From Eutreptiella sp. 'Long Island Sound 2002' (lineage: Eukaryota; Euglenozoa; Euglenophyceae; Eutreptiales; Eutreptiaceae), in assembly GCA_964036045.1 (NCBI GenBank), contig OZ038378.1, positions 180,228,288 to 180,292,287 on the forward strand: a DNA stretch of 64,000 bases, in the 5' to 3' direction. Positions 30,119-42,099 of the stretch are shown here, piece after piece. The position numbers and the translations under genes are program-made. Positions within the stretch are counted from its first letter, which is position 1; each line of letters starts with the position of its first letter. Under the pieces are notes generated by a model. That model did not search any database and was not told the origin of the DNA. It saw only the letters and a program-made list of their open reading frames with translations.

Positions 30119-31704
30119 AGGGGTACAAATGCTCCTGCACACACGCAGCGCCAGTGCTCGCGAACATAGTTGGCACATCGGTCAGCAAGAAGTGAGTGTT
30201 CAGTCGATTCGCAGAAGCACATGTGGACACAGAGACAAACAAATGCATTGGTGACATCAATATGACGCACAGGGTGCTGTGAAGAAATACCTTGATGGCA
30301 CATACACTCACACACGTTGGAGTGTGAGCATGGCAGGCACACAGGCAAGGAGAACGCAGATGCTCTGAGCGTGCTACAACGTCAGGTCACATGCACTCAC
30401 GCACACACATACACGCGCGCGCGCGCACACACACACACCAGCAGCAGTCAAGCACACAGAGGCTCCTGCATATGCGACTCCAAATTTGTAGAAACATAAC
30501 CAGGCACACACAGGGGGGGGTAAAGCTCAGGGGGCGTCGCAGACGTGATCGTAGGCACACTGCATTCTTCCCTCCCTCATGCCCCATAAATTGCCTCCAC
30601 TATCTTTGTAATCTGTTTGTCAGCAGCTCCTGGACGCTTGGCTTTGATTGGGTTGAGACAGCTCAGCGCTCCTTGCCATCGACAACAGGGATGCGCCCTT
30701 TGGGATAATGAACAGACAACACTTTGCACGAAACTTGTTTGGAAGTGTTTCAAATTATTTCAACTGCAGTGCAAATAACTTTGAAGGCAAGCAAAAGATG
30801 GTAGCCACCACGTAACTTGGAATATTTGACAAACAACTTTGAACACCCCTTGTTGTTGTAAGGGGCAGGCGCTGCGCTCATGTGACCTTTCTGCATTGGT
30901 GGACTCTGCAACGTCGGGGGGTGCGTCACGACGGTCCAGGGTAAAACATGGGAGAAATCCTGGGCACACTACGAGACAGCAAATCCATTGTTCTTTTTTG
31001 TGGAAACAGCCAAAGAAAATTAAAGAGCCAAAAGGTGCCATGGTTTGACGTGCTCGGGTGCTTGGGTCTTGTGCTACATGAGCATGGCGCACCCGGGAAC
31101 TTGGTTTTCAGGCATGCCAGCAGCAACCAGCAGAGCACCTGGAGAAGTGGCCCCAGAAAGCACGAGCAGTCACTCCGCAGTTCCAGGTCAACTACCTACC
31201 CCTGTATCAGAGGTGGTTGCAGTCTCCCAGGGTGTCAGGCCTGTATGTGATACGAGACACGGGAAGGGGTACATTGTACATAACCCTCACATGGTCATCA
31301 ACCTCGAGACTGCCACCGGGGTCCGGCAGGGGAGGCAGAGCTCCACAGGAATTCAGCCCCCTTACATCCTGACTTCGGTAGGAACCAGCTGCGTCTGGTA
31401 AATGGCTGAGCTCTGCGTGGTCATGGCTGCAGTTCAGGCATTGGGGGCCAGTCTGCTCGTAAAAGCACTGATGGTTTCCAAGTACAGGGCCGTGCCAGAG
31501 CGGATGGCTCCACCTGCAGCGGGGTGCTGTGGAACGCCCCTCGTCATGCAGTGGCGGGTGAACCTAAAACCAGAAAGCCTGAGACTGGACACGCCCCACC
31601 CCCTTACGGGTTGACCAGACGGACTGTAGTTGGAGACGGCACGCTGGAGGACACCGCGCTGCAGAGCCGGAGCGCAGCGCGGGGAAGGCAAATGGATAGT
31701 GCGA
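30119..31704. other. Non-coding, with microsatellite and unassigned ORFs
   Basis: It holds an AC/GC-rich microsatellite (about 30390-30440). Two adjoining plus-strand ORFs (31045-31401 and 31402-31614) are fairly coherent but carry no domain I can name and overlap ORFs on the other strand. This is the region immediately downstream of the decarboxylase stop codon. Confidence 0.4.
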
Positions 31705-32286
31705 TCAGGGCTTGGGCTTGAACTTGCCTATGACCTGGTTGACGTGGACATAGGACTCGACTGGCTTCGCGGACATCTGCAGGATCTCCGGGTGCCACGT
31801 CGTAACGTTGGGCTCGAACAACAGCACAACCGTTGAGCCACCGAACTGCATGTACCCCAGCTCCATCCCCAAGTGCACAACGTGTCCCACGGGATCGGGC
31901 CAGGTCAGTTGCACGGAGCCCACGCACGTGGCCCCGATGGCGATGTAGCCCACGCGGCCGAACGCCTGAGTGTCGATGACAACAATTTTGCGGAGGTTAT
32001 AGAAGACGTAATTACGTGAGTTGACCGCGAGGGGATTCACGGACCAGTAGTCGCCAGGGACCTCTTTATAGTAGGTGATGTTACCCTCGACTGGGGTGTT
32101 GAACCGATGGTAGTCCTGTGGCGCCAGCCGCGCAATGACAATCTCGCCCCCCTTGAAGATGTTGTTGAGTTCTCGGTTGTTGTCTAGCAGCTCAAGGATG
32201 GTGAAATCTGCACCCTTGATCCAGATTCTGGCCTCATCCAGGTTGGGGTAGATGAGCATGCGGCAGTCAGCAGGCGAGACAATCTC
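31705..32286 (-). CDS. Phosphatidylserine decarboxylase, last exon
   Basis: A pyrimidine-rich acceptor (CTTACTCCCAG) at 32287 opens 193 codons ending at TGA 31705-31707. It starts with EIVSPADCR, the conserved Asp of the catalytic triad, followed by IWIKGADFTI. QDYHRFN carries the catalytic His, and FGGSTVV at the end carries the GGST self-cleavage site that makes the pyruvoyl subunit. The match to eukaryotic phosphatidylserine decarboxylases (converting phosphatidylserine to phosphatidylethanolamine) runs along the whole exon. GGST is a known variant of LGST. The site in the cell cannot be read from this exon. Confidence 0.93.
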   Translation of the reverse strand, partial: EIVSPADCRMLIYPNLDEARIWIKGADFTILELLDNNRELNNIFKGGEIVIARLAPQDYHRFNTPVEGNITYYKEVPGDYWSVNPLAVNSRNYVFYNLRKIVVIDTQAFGRVGYIAIGATCVGSVQLTWPDPVGHVVHLGMELGYMQFGGSTVVLLFEPNVTTWHPEILQMSAKPVESYVHVNQVIGKFKPKP

Positions 32287-32462
32287 CTGGGAGTAAGCAG
32301 GGGCAGTGGCTGCGCAGACATGCATGTGTTATCTATTGTATTTAAGTAAATGTCAAAATGTCAGGTCTGGGTGCATGTCTTGGTGTGCGAGCAGTCGCTT
32401 GCACCATGGAACATGGAAAACTACAGTCACCGAGGTGCTTGGGGCCGAGTATTTCAGATAGC

Positions 32463-32575
32463 ACCAGCGACCCATGTGCCAAGGGATACACCAGCGACCC
32501 ATTTGCCTCGGAACACTCTAGTACCCCTTGTGCCAAAGAAACCATCAGTGACGCATGTGCCGTGGGGCAGTGAAG
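32463..32575. repeat. 27-bp tandem repeat, four degenerate units
   Basis: ACCAGCGACCCATGTGCC-like units recur every 27 bases. They are in the decarboxylase intron. Confidence 0.6.
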
Positions 32576-32846
32576 TGCTCCCGCTTCTTGGACCTCTATC
32601 CATGCTGCACCTGAGACTTGCTGTATCCTCAAGCGTCTCGGCAACTACGGAGTGCCCCCAAGCACCTCCGTGACTGCATAGTGCTGTCCATGGGATCCAA
32701 ACCTCCTCCATCACCGAGTCTGCATGTCTACAAGAAAACTAGCAAAACGCACTAAAGTGACAACACTGAGAAGGCTCATCCTGTCATCTAGTCAACTGGC
32801 ACCGGAAGCTCGCCCCGTGACTTGTTCTCTACAAGAACCTTTTTGA

Positions 32847-33020
32847 ATGCCGTTGTCACTGCTGATTTATCCGGCGTCTAATCTATCGACAAATCCTATT
32901 GCCCTCGCATATCTACCTCACACTAAAAGAAGTAAATTCCACAATGGACCTAGATTAAGGCTAAAAGCACTTTCAAGGGGGGGCCATGGGCTCCAACAGG
33001 GAGGCCTACTGGCGGAAGGG
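32847..33020. repeat. Dispersed repeat, copy 1
   Basis: CACTGCTGATTTATCCGGCG and the following 150 bases (TAATCTATC, CATATCTACCTCACACTAA, AAAGCACTTTCAAGGGG, CTGGCGGA) match 63650-64000. In that copy about 170 extra bases lie between the first and second part. Confidence 0.8.
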
Positions 33021-33618
33021 AAAAAAACAAAAAAAAAATTCGCCCCCCCCTCCCCCTTGTGCAGTATGGAGACAGGAAGGTTGTAGAGCAAGACTGGCTC
33101 ACACATCCACACTGGTGAAGCGCACCATGGAAACGGCCAAGCGCATGAAAACATAGTCACTGCAACCGGATGGGGGAAGATGGGCTCACCTGTTGGCGTG
33201 TTCTGGCGACAAAAAGACCCGTCCACCCAGGTAGTCACAACTCACCAAACCGGCCAGTTCTTCTATCCCCTATGAACGTCCCAGAGCACAAGCAATCACC
33301 CAAGGCTCCGTGGCCAACATGCGGCGTGACAATGTTCGGACCTTTCAGGCATCTTCTCCGCCCATATGCTCACAACCCCCTGCATCACCCCCTTCCCTGC
33401 CCTCCCACAAACACTCCCCATCCCTCCTTGCCCTCCCCTCTCCCCCTAACCCCGTCCTCTATGTTAACGACCAGACCCTCCATCTGCTGTCAGCAGATGT
33501 TTCCCATGTGCTGCCTTTTTGGACCAACAGAGATTTTCCCCCACTGGACCTTACCCCCTGTGGGATGTCAGACAGAGGCGCAGGGCAACGGTACCATGTT
33601 GTAGACAACTGCAGTCAC

Positions 33619-33819
33619 GGCCCGAAACGTGGTGTTGATTCGCCGAATGAACCAATCGTTGACGGACTTGTACTGCGTGTAGTCCCGAGGAGTATACAAA
33701 TCCATGTTGATTTTATACTGATCAATCCAGGGAAGGAATATCTTGCCGTGTTTGTCTGCAGCTGCAAGCTCGTTTGTAAATGACGACCCGCAATTGCTTG
33801 TCAGCAGCATTGTGTAAAT
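33619..33819 (-). CDS. Phosphatidylserine decarboxylase, internal exon
   Basis: The exon has 67 codons in phase 0. The acceptor (GTGCACTCAG) is clear. The donor GTGACT is weak, and the exon could run a little further. It reads IYTMLLTSNC, then FLPWIDQYKINMDLYTPRDY, then KSVNDWFIRRI. The last part matches the F-x-x-F(F)-x-R motif before the catalytic domain of these decarboxylases. Joined to the next exon the protein would read RINTTFRA then EIVSPADC, a few residues shorter than usual. A tiny exon may be missing in the 1.3-kb intron. Confidence 0.8.
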
Positions 33820-33869
33820 CTGAGTGCACATGCCAAATGGTAACATTTGCATGGGCACTTCGTCCAGCT

Positions 33870-34080
33870 GTCTGTCTGTGCTGTTTGTGCTGTCTTGTCC
33901 ATCCATCCATCTGTCTGTCTGTCTGTCTGCTTTCCTGCCTGGTTTCTGTCTGCCTGTGCTGCCTACCTGCCTGCCCACCCACTGTCTGTTTGTCCGTCTC
34001 CCTCACTCTCCCACACTGGCTCACTCGCTCTGCCTATCCACCATTCTCTCTCTTGGTTCATCCATCCCTGCATCCATCTG
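33870..34080. repeat. CTGT/CCAT-rich simple repeat
   Basis: Runs of CTGT, CCATC and CTGC units. ORFs on both strands here are artefacts of the repeat. Confidence 0.85.
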
Positions 34081-34813
34081 TCGAGGTAGGGTCAAAATGC
34101 AAAAAAAAACCCATCAAAGCACTTCTGTGGTGACAACTTGTGTTGAAGTGCACATTTGAAGATTAGGAGTGACCAAAAGGGGCAAAGAAAAAAAGCTAAA
34201 TCATGAGGTTTTAAGGCTCCTGCCCCGTCAAGCTGGGTTCAGAGCGAGCATCAGTCCTCAGCCAACCGAAATTTACCAACAGCGGGAATACTGGTATATA
34301 TGCGCAACCAAGCACATCCAGCTTGCAGCTGGCACTCATTTGGCCAACTAGGTGAACGTCACATATTGTATACATCCTGTACACACCACTTGGGAAGCAA
34401 AAACAAGTGTGTCTAGCCCCTTTTCAGCACGTGTTGACACGGACACATTCTGCCACACCACCAGGTCATTAATCATTGAAAATGGGCCACTGTAGAACCA
34501 AAACGGGTCAAACTGCCGGCAGAAATATGCCCTCTCATCAGTGAGGGTGGGCCATGGGGGAAACCATTAGCCCTTTTGGTCCACCAACATAATGATGTAC
34601 AAGCTTCCCAGCACTGGGTGGTATTTAGTGAAGGACTGTGTTGGCTTTTTCATTTGGGTTGGTTTGAAAGCATGTGACCTAGCATGGACGTGTGACATAC
34701 TCAAGACGCAAAAAATGGCCTTTCAAAGGATTTTTGAGAAATTTTGGAACCCGCGGTCTGAACTTGTGACCAGTGACCAGCTGCCAGCGTTGCAATTCCT
34801 GCTGAAAACTTAC

Positions 34814-34850
34814 GTGATTCAACTTCATGCTCCAGGCGTCATCCACCAAA
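34814..34850 (-). CDS. Possible 5' exon of the decarboxylase gene
   Basis: A near-perfect donor GTAAGT follows AATCAC at 34814. The only frame open to that donor reads VDDAWSMKLNH and joins IYTMLLTS of the next exon in phase 0. The frame has a stop just upstream, so either an acceptor lies at about 34851 (GCTGAAG) or translation starts at the ATG at 34828. Overlapping it on the same strand, in another frame, is KLCEMVENLQ ending in a stop at 34839, which could be the last exon of the membrane protein upstream. Confidence 0.4.
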
Positions 34851-35392
34851 CTTCAGCAAGATCCGGAACACAGGGGACGACTGCAGATTCTCGACCATTT
34901 CGCACAACTTGCTGCTTGCTGCTGCTTGCTGCCGTATGTAGGGGGTCCCTTCACCCAGAAACGAGCTGCAAAACGTGGCTTGTGTTACATGCCAAACTGT
35001 TTTAGCTGTTACCAAGTGTCTGCAGTGACGGTCGAGGCACTGAGGATGGGGACTGTAAAGCAAAACAGCCAAAAAAAAAAAGTTCCCTCCCCCAACAAAT
35101 GTCCATGTCCACGAACCACTACACAGCAACGCCTCTCACCCTGCGATGACACTTATCATTCTAGACTCATGCCTTCATCCTTTGCTGGGCTATAACCTTG
35201 CTGCTTCCCTCACAGCCTCAGCCCCAGATTCTCATCTCCTTTGAGGCTCCGATTCCTGACTGATCTGTGTATTTAAAGTGCAGGGATGACATGATTGCGG
35301 ATGTCTTGTGCAGCTGCAGCTGTAGTTCCTGTTGTTGTGCTTGTGTGTAGTCAACCCCGGCCAGCATGGAACAGCCCGAGCCCCAATCACAC

Positions 35393-36196
35393 CTGCAGGC
35401 GGATGTTGGTCGCAAAGTTGTCCCAAGCATATAGCATCTGCAGCGTCTTGGCCGTAAGCTGCGGGATGAACTCCTCCGTGGTATTGCCGTTGTTCAGGTC
35501 CCACAGCTGGTACTCGTCTACCTTCCAAACATTCCAGATCACCAGGCAAATGATGCAGAGCAGGACAAACATCAGCACGCACAGCAGCAGCGTGCGTTTC
35601 TGGCTGCGGCCAACGCCCAGCGGATGCTGCGACCAGTTCGCGTCATCGGCTTCCTTGGTCTCGGCGGACTCGTGTTCCAGGTCTGGCTGGGTGCCCGAAT
35701 TCGACTTGGACGAGACTGCAACCCGACCAGCAGCCATCACGGGGTCCTGTGGGCGTGCAAGGCACGTCGTAATGGAGATGCCAATTATGGCGACCACCAT
35801 CAGCAAGTTTATGATCATCCACCCCATGAGGCCAGCAATTATGGAGATGGTGAAGGACAGGAAGACGATGATGAACGTCCAGATGATCGTGTGTCCACGA
35901 ATTAGTGTCGCGGCGGGGGGTGCAGATTTCATTCTCCAGCACTTGTGGAAGGGCCTCCACAGCCACGCCAGCAGCACCCCAAGCATGAGGGACAGCACTG
36001 GCATGGTGGCTGCCACACACGTGTAGATCAGCGCACTCAGGACACGTGCGGCGCTACGCCGATCCTTGTTGTGCTGCACAATGGCATCCAATTGGCCGGC
36101 ACGCTCGGACGAGATTTTCCAGTTGGCATCGAAGGCAAAGGTGCAAGCAGCACCACAGAGCAGAAGGAACACCACAGCAAACCACCTAGGTTGCAT
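35393..36196 (-). CDS. First exon of a multi-pass membrane protein
   Basis: The ATG at 36196 starts a clear signal peptide (MQPRWFAVVFLLLCGAAC). The exon has 268 codons and ends in phase 0 at donor CAG|GTGTGA. Hydrophobic segments lie at about residues 52-76, 100-121, 123-145 and 203-226, with a basic stretch after the first. A possible N-glycosylation site (NTT) is in the last soluble part. I do not recognise the family. The next coding sequence downstream on the same strand belongs to the phosphatidylserine decarboxylase, so this may be its N-terminal membrane region or a separate gene ending near 34839. Confidence 0.7.
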
Positions 36197-39100
36197 CGTG
36201 AACGGACACCAGCTGGGGCTTCGGTGGTGGACGGCTGTGGCTGACGATGAAGTTGCAAAGGCAAGAAGGGCACCAAAACTTATGCGCTCGTGGGCATCAT
36301 CCCTTGTCTGCAGAACAAGACTAAAGAAAAAAGGCAGTGTGTTTGTCCTTACTCCAAGACGTTGGGTGGTCCAGTGACCAGCTCAAGAGTTGGGCACGAG
36401 CACTGAACATCAACCAAATTAGTGTGCTTGAAGGTTAGTGACGGGGGCTGAGTAGTTGTGGATCACCCAACGCTGGCTGGGGACCAACTCACAGGCCAAC
36501 GAGCGACAGTTTGATGTCTTCTATTAAGAATAGAGAGAACACAAGCCGTTGTCCGTGACAAAAACACCTGGGGGCAGAACATTTCAGACTGCAGTTGCTC
36601 AGGCCAGGCAGAATCGGACCCTGCACTACTGCTTGGTGCATTGGTATGGTGTCCCAAACAAACATCTTTCTGACAGCTCAGCTGGGCATCTGCTTATGTT
36701 CATAGTTCCTTGCCTCTGGGGGAGGACTTGCACCATGCGCATGCCGCACGCTACTTTTGCGGAGAGTCCCCTTAAAATGGCACCTATGGAGAGCAAACCC
36801 ATCGGCCACAAGACTTGTGTCAACACCCCTCCTTCCCACAATCAACAGAATATAATCAACTACTCTGCTGCTTGTGCACGATGTGAACTGGGCCTGTTCA
36901 TGTGATGTGTGTGCCAATTGGCATGACCATTGGCAACAGTTTGGCCACAGCACGACAGCGTTTAGATGGGCAACAAATATCTTGCCCTATCCGGTCCCTT
37001 GGGAGCAATCACCACCCCAGTTTGGGGTCCAAGTACCCCGGTCTCCCTGCTAGATTGTCGAATCTTGAAAAGGAAGCTTCTGACCCTCTTTCAGGTTCTG
37101 TTCGCTGTGTAACCAACCAACATCTATTCCCGTGTAAGATGTGGTTTGGTGGACAAGATGATCTCTCAATTCTCCACATTGCATGGTTGGCGAGGGTTGC
37201 CCGACTAGTAGAGCAAACTACAGCTTGTCCTGCCTGGCTACTAGCTAGACTACGGCTGCTTGGGCGGGCCAGACGGCTAAATCTCTGCACACACCACGTC
37301 AAGTGCTCCCCCTCTGTCCCTAGTTTGGGCCGTGACCACCGTGCCCAGTCATTGTCGCACCCTTCTTTTGCCACATCACTGGGCCCTTGTCACCGTGCGG
37401 TGTGACCATCGTTGTGGTGCCGAATCTGGTGTTCCGCTAACCAAATGTTCTCAGTCATGCTTTTTTGCTCCGTCCCAGCCGGCCTTGTGTTCAAGGGGTA
37501 TGAGAAAGGGGCCTACTTATGTTATTATCGCGTTCATGCCAATGTGAGACGACGCATGATGCTTCCATATTCTGCAGTACCTGTATGACATAGGAAGGCT
37601 AGTTGCATGCATCATTGTGTGTGTCACCTGCTACTGCCACTGCAATGCTACTTCTACTCCTCTAGGGCAACATGAGAACTAGGAAAGGCAAGACCGGGGG
37701 GGCATTCAGACTCAAATCCTAACCCCAACTCCCCCTAAACTTTTTGGGCCCCGTGGGGGGGGGGGGGGGCAAAGTGATCCCGTCGTTGCGCTCATCATGT
37801 TGAACACACATATGTGGGGCTTTTCAGTGTATGTTTATAGCATCCCCATTTCCACCCACATTGAAAAAAGCTTTGTTACATGTTGCCACGGGACCTTGGA
37901 TGGCAAGAGTTATATTGCCAAAGGGGCCAGTCCATATCCCCGACCGGAAAGGGGGCAATCCAAATCCAAATTCTTGATAGATGCCACGAACCTATGGGAA
38001 AAGATGCAAAACAACACACACCAATACACTAGAAATGAGGGCAAAGTATGCAAGCAACTCATATAGATGCGGAACAAGGCTCATTGTTGCTCATTGTTAC
38101 TGGTACTAGGCACTACTATGCTTCTTGAGTACAGTCCAATACAAACTTTGTGCACAGCGCGCACACAGCATGCAGTACGCCCCCCATGGGCTGGTGCAAA
38201 TGGAAATTTGTGCATGTTGATGTGCTAGCACTTCCACTCTCTAACAACAAGATACTGGCCGAAAGTGCAAAGCATGGTAGGGAATACCACCCTTCTCTTG
38301 TAGTTAACGAGGAGAGACATCATCAAGAGTGGAGTGGATTTGCCAGTTGGTACTTCCGGTTTGACACGTTTAAATGCCCCCCTCCCCCAACATCCAGCCC
38401 CCAGCATCACATCTAGCTTTGAGGCAATCTCCACAAAATACAACCATGGATGAACACATGGCATGGGCCATAAGGTCAAACAAGTCTCGGGATCACCAGT
38501 CATGTGAGGTAGCGACAGTGCCCATGGAAGATCCGGGATCCCTTGGTCTAGCCCGTAACCGTGGTGAAAAACTCCCCCATTGAAGGACCAAAATGACCTG
38601 CATCCCAACGTGCCCATGGCGCACTTGGCTAGCTGTTGTGGCCATCCTCCGTCTCTAATTGTACGGCCACTCAGCCCATCCTAGGCTCAGGGATGTGGCT
38701 CGCTAGCTCACTATCCGTGTTTGCCAGGGAAGGGAGGGGCCACAAGGATGCCGTAGTACAAAAAGGCATGATTCAAATGTTCTTGTGTATGTGTGTGCAA
38801 CGACAATTTCCTTGTTTCCAGGAGAATCACCCATGTATGAAATGTTCTCCATGTGTGACAAAACTGAAGGCGGGGAAGAAACAGGCCAATGGGACACCAA
38901 CACCAGCCCAAAAACTAAGACGGAATTGGAAACTGTTGGTAGGACAGCAAAATTTTGGTGAATGTTGCTTCCTTGCTTTGCACATCCTTGGTAAGTGTTG
39001 CACCCATGGATAATCTTACACCAAGGTATGCGAGAAAACTCTTTTTTCTCCCCTTCAGGGCCCCCTACCACACCAAGTGCCACCATCATTCCCAGCCTGG

Positions 39101-39974
39101 CCAAACCATGTGGATGGTTTAGCCACAAGCCCACAGGGGTCCTTCAGGAGCTCTTATTTTTCTTCAGACTGCACCCCCCACACCCACCCCCTTGACTGTC
39201 GGATAGGACACAGATAATCCCAACCACATGGGGGCCTTACATTGCATTACATGGGCTGCGCCCTTTGTCAAGGGATTCATGTGTTTGCATGTTTGCACAC
39301 AGAGGCAGACACTCCCTCCTCATGGGGGTGGGGATCGAAACCCACACAAGCATGTGGGTTTGACCTATGCAAAAACTGATCACTTCACAACCAATCACAT
39401 GCACGCACACTGTCTTAGTGCAGGGTATCCCAGATGGCTGGGCAGAACCTTGGAACAGCCCTGTCTTGCGCTTTGTTCTGGATGCCGGGAAAAAAGCCGT
39501 CAGGATGTGCACCGGCTGGCCCCATGCACAAGCCCGAGCCAAACTGCGATACGAAGCAAGGACATGTGGTTTTCTGTGGCAGGGGCAGGGCATTTCTTAC
39601 GGCTGCAGGTATCAGGAGGAGAGTTTGGCGCCTCTTTGTACAGAGGCTGGTCAGATCAGCTGGAATGACGGTGGGGCATGCCACAGGAAGCATCCTCCAT
39701 ATGTTCAAACATGCGCTCAGCGGCCACTGTCGAGGGCTGCGGGCCCAACAGCTGTGGCCAGCGAACAAGCGGCCTCTACAACCCTTTTCAACGGCACCAC
39801 CCTCCGTGGCTCCCTCTCAGTAGCAGAGGGGAGGCAACGTCTGAGGATAGCTTGATCCACCCCTCCCCTTTCAACCGCTTTTGCAACTTTCAACTTTTCC
39901 TTGCTTCAGGAAGAGAAGGTGACGTATTTCTCCGTGAAAAAAAAATTGCATAGATTAACAGATACAAAAGAACC
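36197..39974. other. Long stretch without a supported gene
   Basis: Only overlapping short ORFs occur here. A G-run of about 15 lies near 37760. A block at about 38262-38315 (CAAAGCATGGTAGGGAAT then CCACCCTTCT) is repeated at about 59826-59875. I see no splice-supported exon. Confidence 0.5.
38262..38315. repeat. Dispersed repeat shared with 59826-59875
   Basis: Both copies read GTGCAAAGC(A/G)TGGTAGGGAAT, CCACCCTTCT and a GAGGAG-like end. Confidence 0.65.
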
Positions 39975-40155
39975 ATGCCTGAGTGGACAGGGCGTCAAAT
40001 GAGACTGCAATGCTTCGGAATCATCACCAGAACCCATTTCGTATGTCTTACGTGCCATACTGGCTGTGCAGTGTCAGCAACACTGTCATTGAATCCAGAC
40101 GTAATAAATTTCTATAAATTGCTACAATACATTGATGCTGCTTTGGGTAAGTGCA
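39975..40155 (+). other. Weak exon-like segment
   Basis: The plus-strand frame reads THFVCLTCHTGCAV and NFYKLLQYIDAALG and is followed by a consensus donor GGGTAAGTGC at about 40147. No partner exon or family was found. It may be chance. Confidence 0.15.
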
Positions 40156-41623
40156 AGAGATTGTGCCCGCAAAAGAGAAATGTGCCCAACGGATTCGTCC
40201 TGCAATTCTCAAAGACCTGCAGGACCATCGATGATCAAAGCGCGGCAAAGGGTTACCGAGTTCGGGCAGGGTTGAGAGTCATTTGGTTTAGGGAAAGAAA
40301 TCAACAGTCGTTGAACATCAGACGACAGGTCAGTGGCCAAATGGTAGGAGGGATTAACAGTCACTGAGAGTACACAAACAGGGGCCGAAGCTGGTTTGCA
40401 TGATAAGCAAAAATGCTGCTAAAATTGCATCGTCTGCCCGTTTAAGGTATAATGGATCCCAAAATCCTCAACGCCCACACAGAAGGCACACTGTCTTCAG
40501 TGACAGTCAAATCTGAGCACTTTGCTGTTGGTTGTCAGCCCCCTGTATTAACAGCAAAACTGAACATGGGAACTTATACGCATGATCGAGAATCGTGCTG
40601 TGCCATGTGGTCTCAGCAGGTGGTCTTCAATAAAATGCAAAAGATAGCAAAGAATGGAGACCGCCCTGCCATCCTCCACAAGGGCGTGGGGTGGGGTTTG
40701 CACCACAAGGATGACGAATCCCAGCACATGTTTCTGACGTTCTTGCAGCCTGGCACGTGTGTGCTGCTGCATACAATCCGATGACATGATCCCAATTATG
40801 GATCGATCTTGCAACCTGCGACAACCAAAGACTGGCGTGCTGAAGCGCTGAAAATATCAAGCAGGGAGTTCGCGCACAGTGCAATGCACTTGCCTGAACA
40901 GCAGCGCACATACTCCTGCAGTTTGTAGAATGTTGGTGAATGCCCTTGAACATCTGTCGACGGAACCAGCGAGCCAGGCTTCGAACGCGACGACCAACTG
41001 ATGCACCAAAGCGGAACCATGGGGGGGGATCTCTGCACAGCATGATACCGTGTAAGGAAAACACACGCACGCACGCACGCACGCACACACGCAAACACGC
41101 ACGGACGCAATACGCACACACGCACAGATACCCACGATGCGCAAAGGGAAGGATTGTCAATTCACAATCATTAGTCACAAAAACACTGGCTGAAGCGAAA
41201 AACACAGCAAGATCTGCATGCTACAACAAAAAAAAGGCGGAATGACAAGCTGCTGGAGAGTGCATCTGTGCAAGCGGGGGCAACTGGACACGGACACACG
41301 AAAGCATATCAACCTCACGCACGCACGAGCACACACACACACACACGTCTTCAAACATACAAAAGGAGGTAAATACACCATTGTATCCAGTCGATGCCAC
41401 AGCCCATAGCCCTACTCACAGCCCCATATCTCCACAATGCACGGTGCTGATCTAACCAGAAACGCTGGGCGAAATTGTCGCAGCTCTGGAAACAGTCGTC
41501 ACCAACAAACCCACGCACCTACGCAACACAGCCATAATATACATCAAGAAGTAGAAGTAGAAGAAGTGGATCTCCTTTTGCCTTCCACACCCACACACGC
41601 TTGCCCACAGATCCACCAGGCAA
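40156..41623. other. No supported gene; microsatellites
   Basis: An ACGC repeat lies at about 41065-41105 and an AC repeat at about 41328-41347. ORFs spanning them are repeat artefacts. It lies downstream of the channel gene stop codon. Confidence 0.5.
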
Positions 41624-41777
41624 TCATTCCTCGTCCTTTTTGTCCATGGATTCCTCCTCGTTCCGCACCCCATTCTCCTGCTCTGCATTGCTTGCTTCAT
41701 TTTCACCTTCCCTCTCCTGTTCGTCCGCGTTCTTCTCTTCCTCCTTCTTTTTCTCAGCATCCACAATGGACTGGAAT
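41624..41777 (-). CDS. Cyclic-nucleotide-gated-type channel, last exon
   Basis: The acceptor (CTTCCTTCACAG) at 41778 gives one base that completes the Arg codon of the previous exon. The exon then reads FQSIVDAEKKKEEEK and a Lys/Glu-rich tail ending KKDEE at TGA 41624-41626. The charged tail probably forms a short helix or coiled coil after the cyclic-nucleotide-binding domain. The fit of phase and sequence with the exon at 42044 is exact. Confidence 0.85.
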
Positions 41778-42043
41778 CTGTGAAGGAAGATACGGTCAAG
41801 CACCAACGGTCCCTGAGAAAAATTGCTGTGCTGCGGCATGCTGCAGCATGCTTCAACCATTGGTGCTTGGATACGGTTACAGACAACACTATGTTCACAA
41901 TCAACTTTGCATGCAGCACTTGAAAATGCGTGGTAATCAAAGCCTCAGTTAGGGAGTGGCTCTGTGGCAACTGCTGGGCGGTGGCACCCAACACAGTTTG
42001 AGTCACACGGGGGCTCAGGGCAGATTACATACAGACGTCATAC

Positions 42044-42099
42044 CTCTCCTTTGCAATCTCCTTGATGCCCTTAGACTGCACTGGGAATTTCTTCATGAC
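42044..42099 (-). CDS. Cyclic-nucleotide-gated-type channel, exon with end of the binding domain
   Basis: The 56-base exon lies between acceptor TTTCTGCAG and donor GTATGA. It reads VMKKFPVQSKGIKEIAKE plus two bases of Arg, the usual helix after the binding domain (V-x-x-x-(Y/F)P...I...A-x-x-R). It joins DFKK of the exon at 54372, making the intervening intron 12,272 bases long. That intron holds the large repeat arrays. Confidence 0.85.

Noticed and set aside
31045-31614. Two adjoining plus-strand ORFs next to the decarboxylase stop
   Set aside because: No domain, no splice support, and the opposite strand is also open. They are kept only as a note.
33722-34159. ORFs of about 100 codons on both strands near 33.8-34.1 kb
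   Set aside because: They run through a CTGT/CCAT simple repeat, and one overlaps the decarboxylase exon in the wrong frame.
35295-36026. 243-codon plus-strand ORF opposite the membrane-protein exon
   Set aside because: It is the shadow of the real exon. The minus strand has a signal peptide, membrane segments and a donor site, and the plus strand has none.
40095-41020. Apparent inverted coding duplication (FYKLLQYIDAALGKC on plus, FYKLQEYVRCCSGKC on minus)
   Set aside because: Similarity covers only about 30 codons and is weak at the DNA level; it could be chance.
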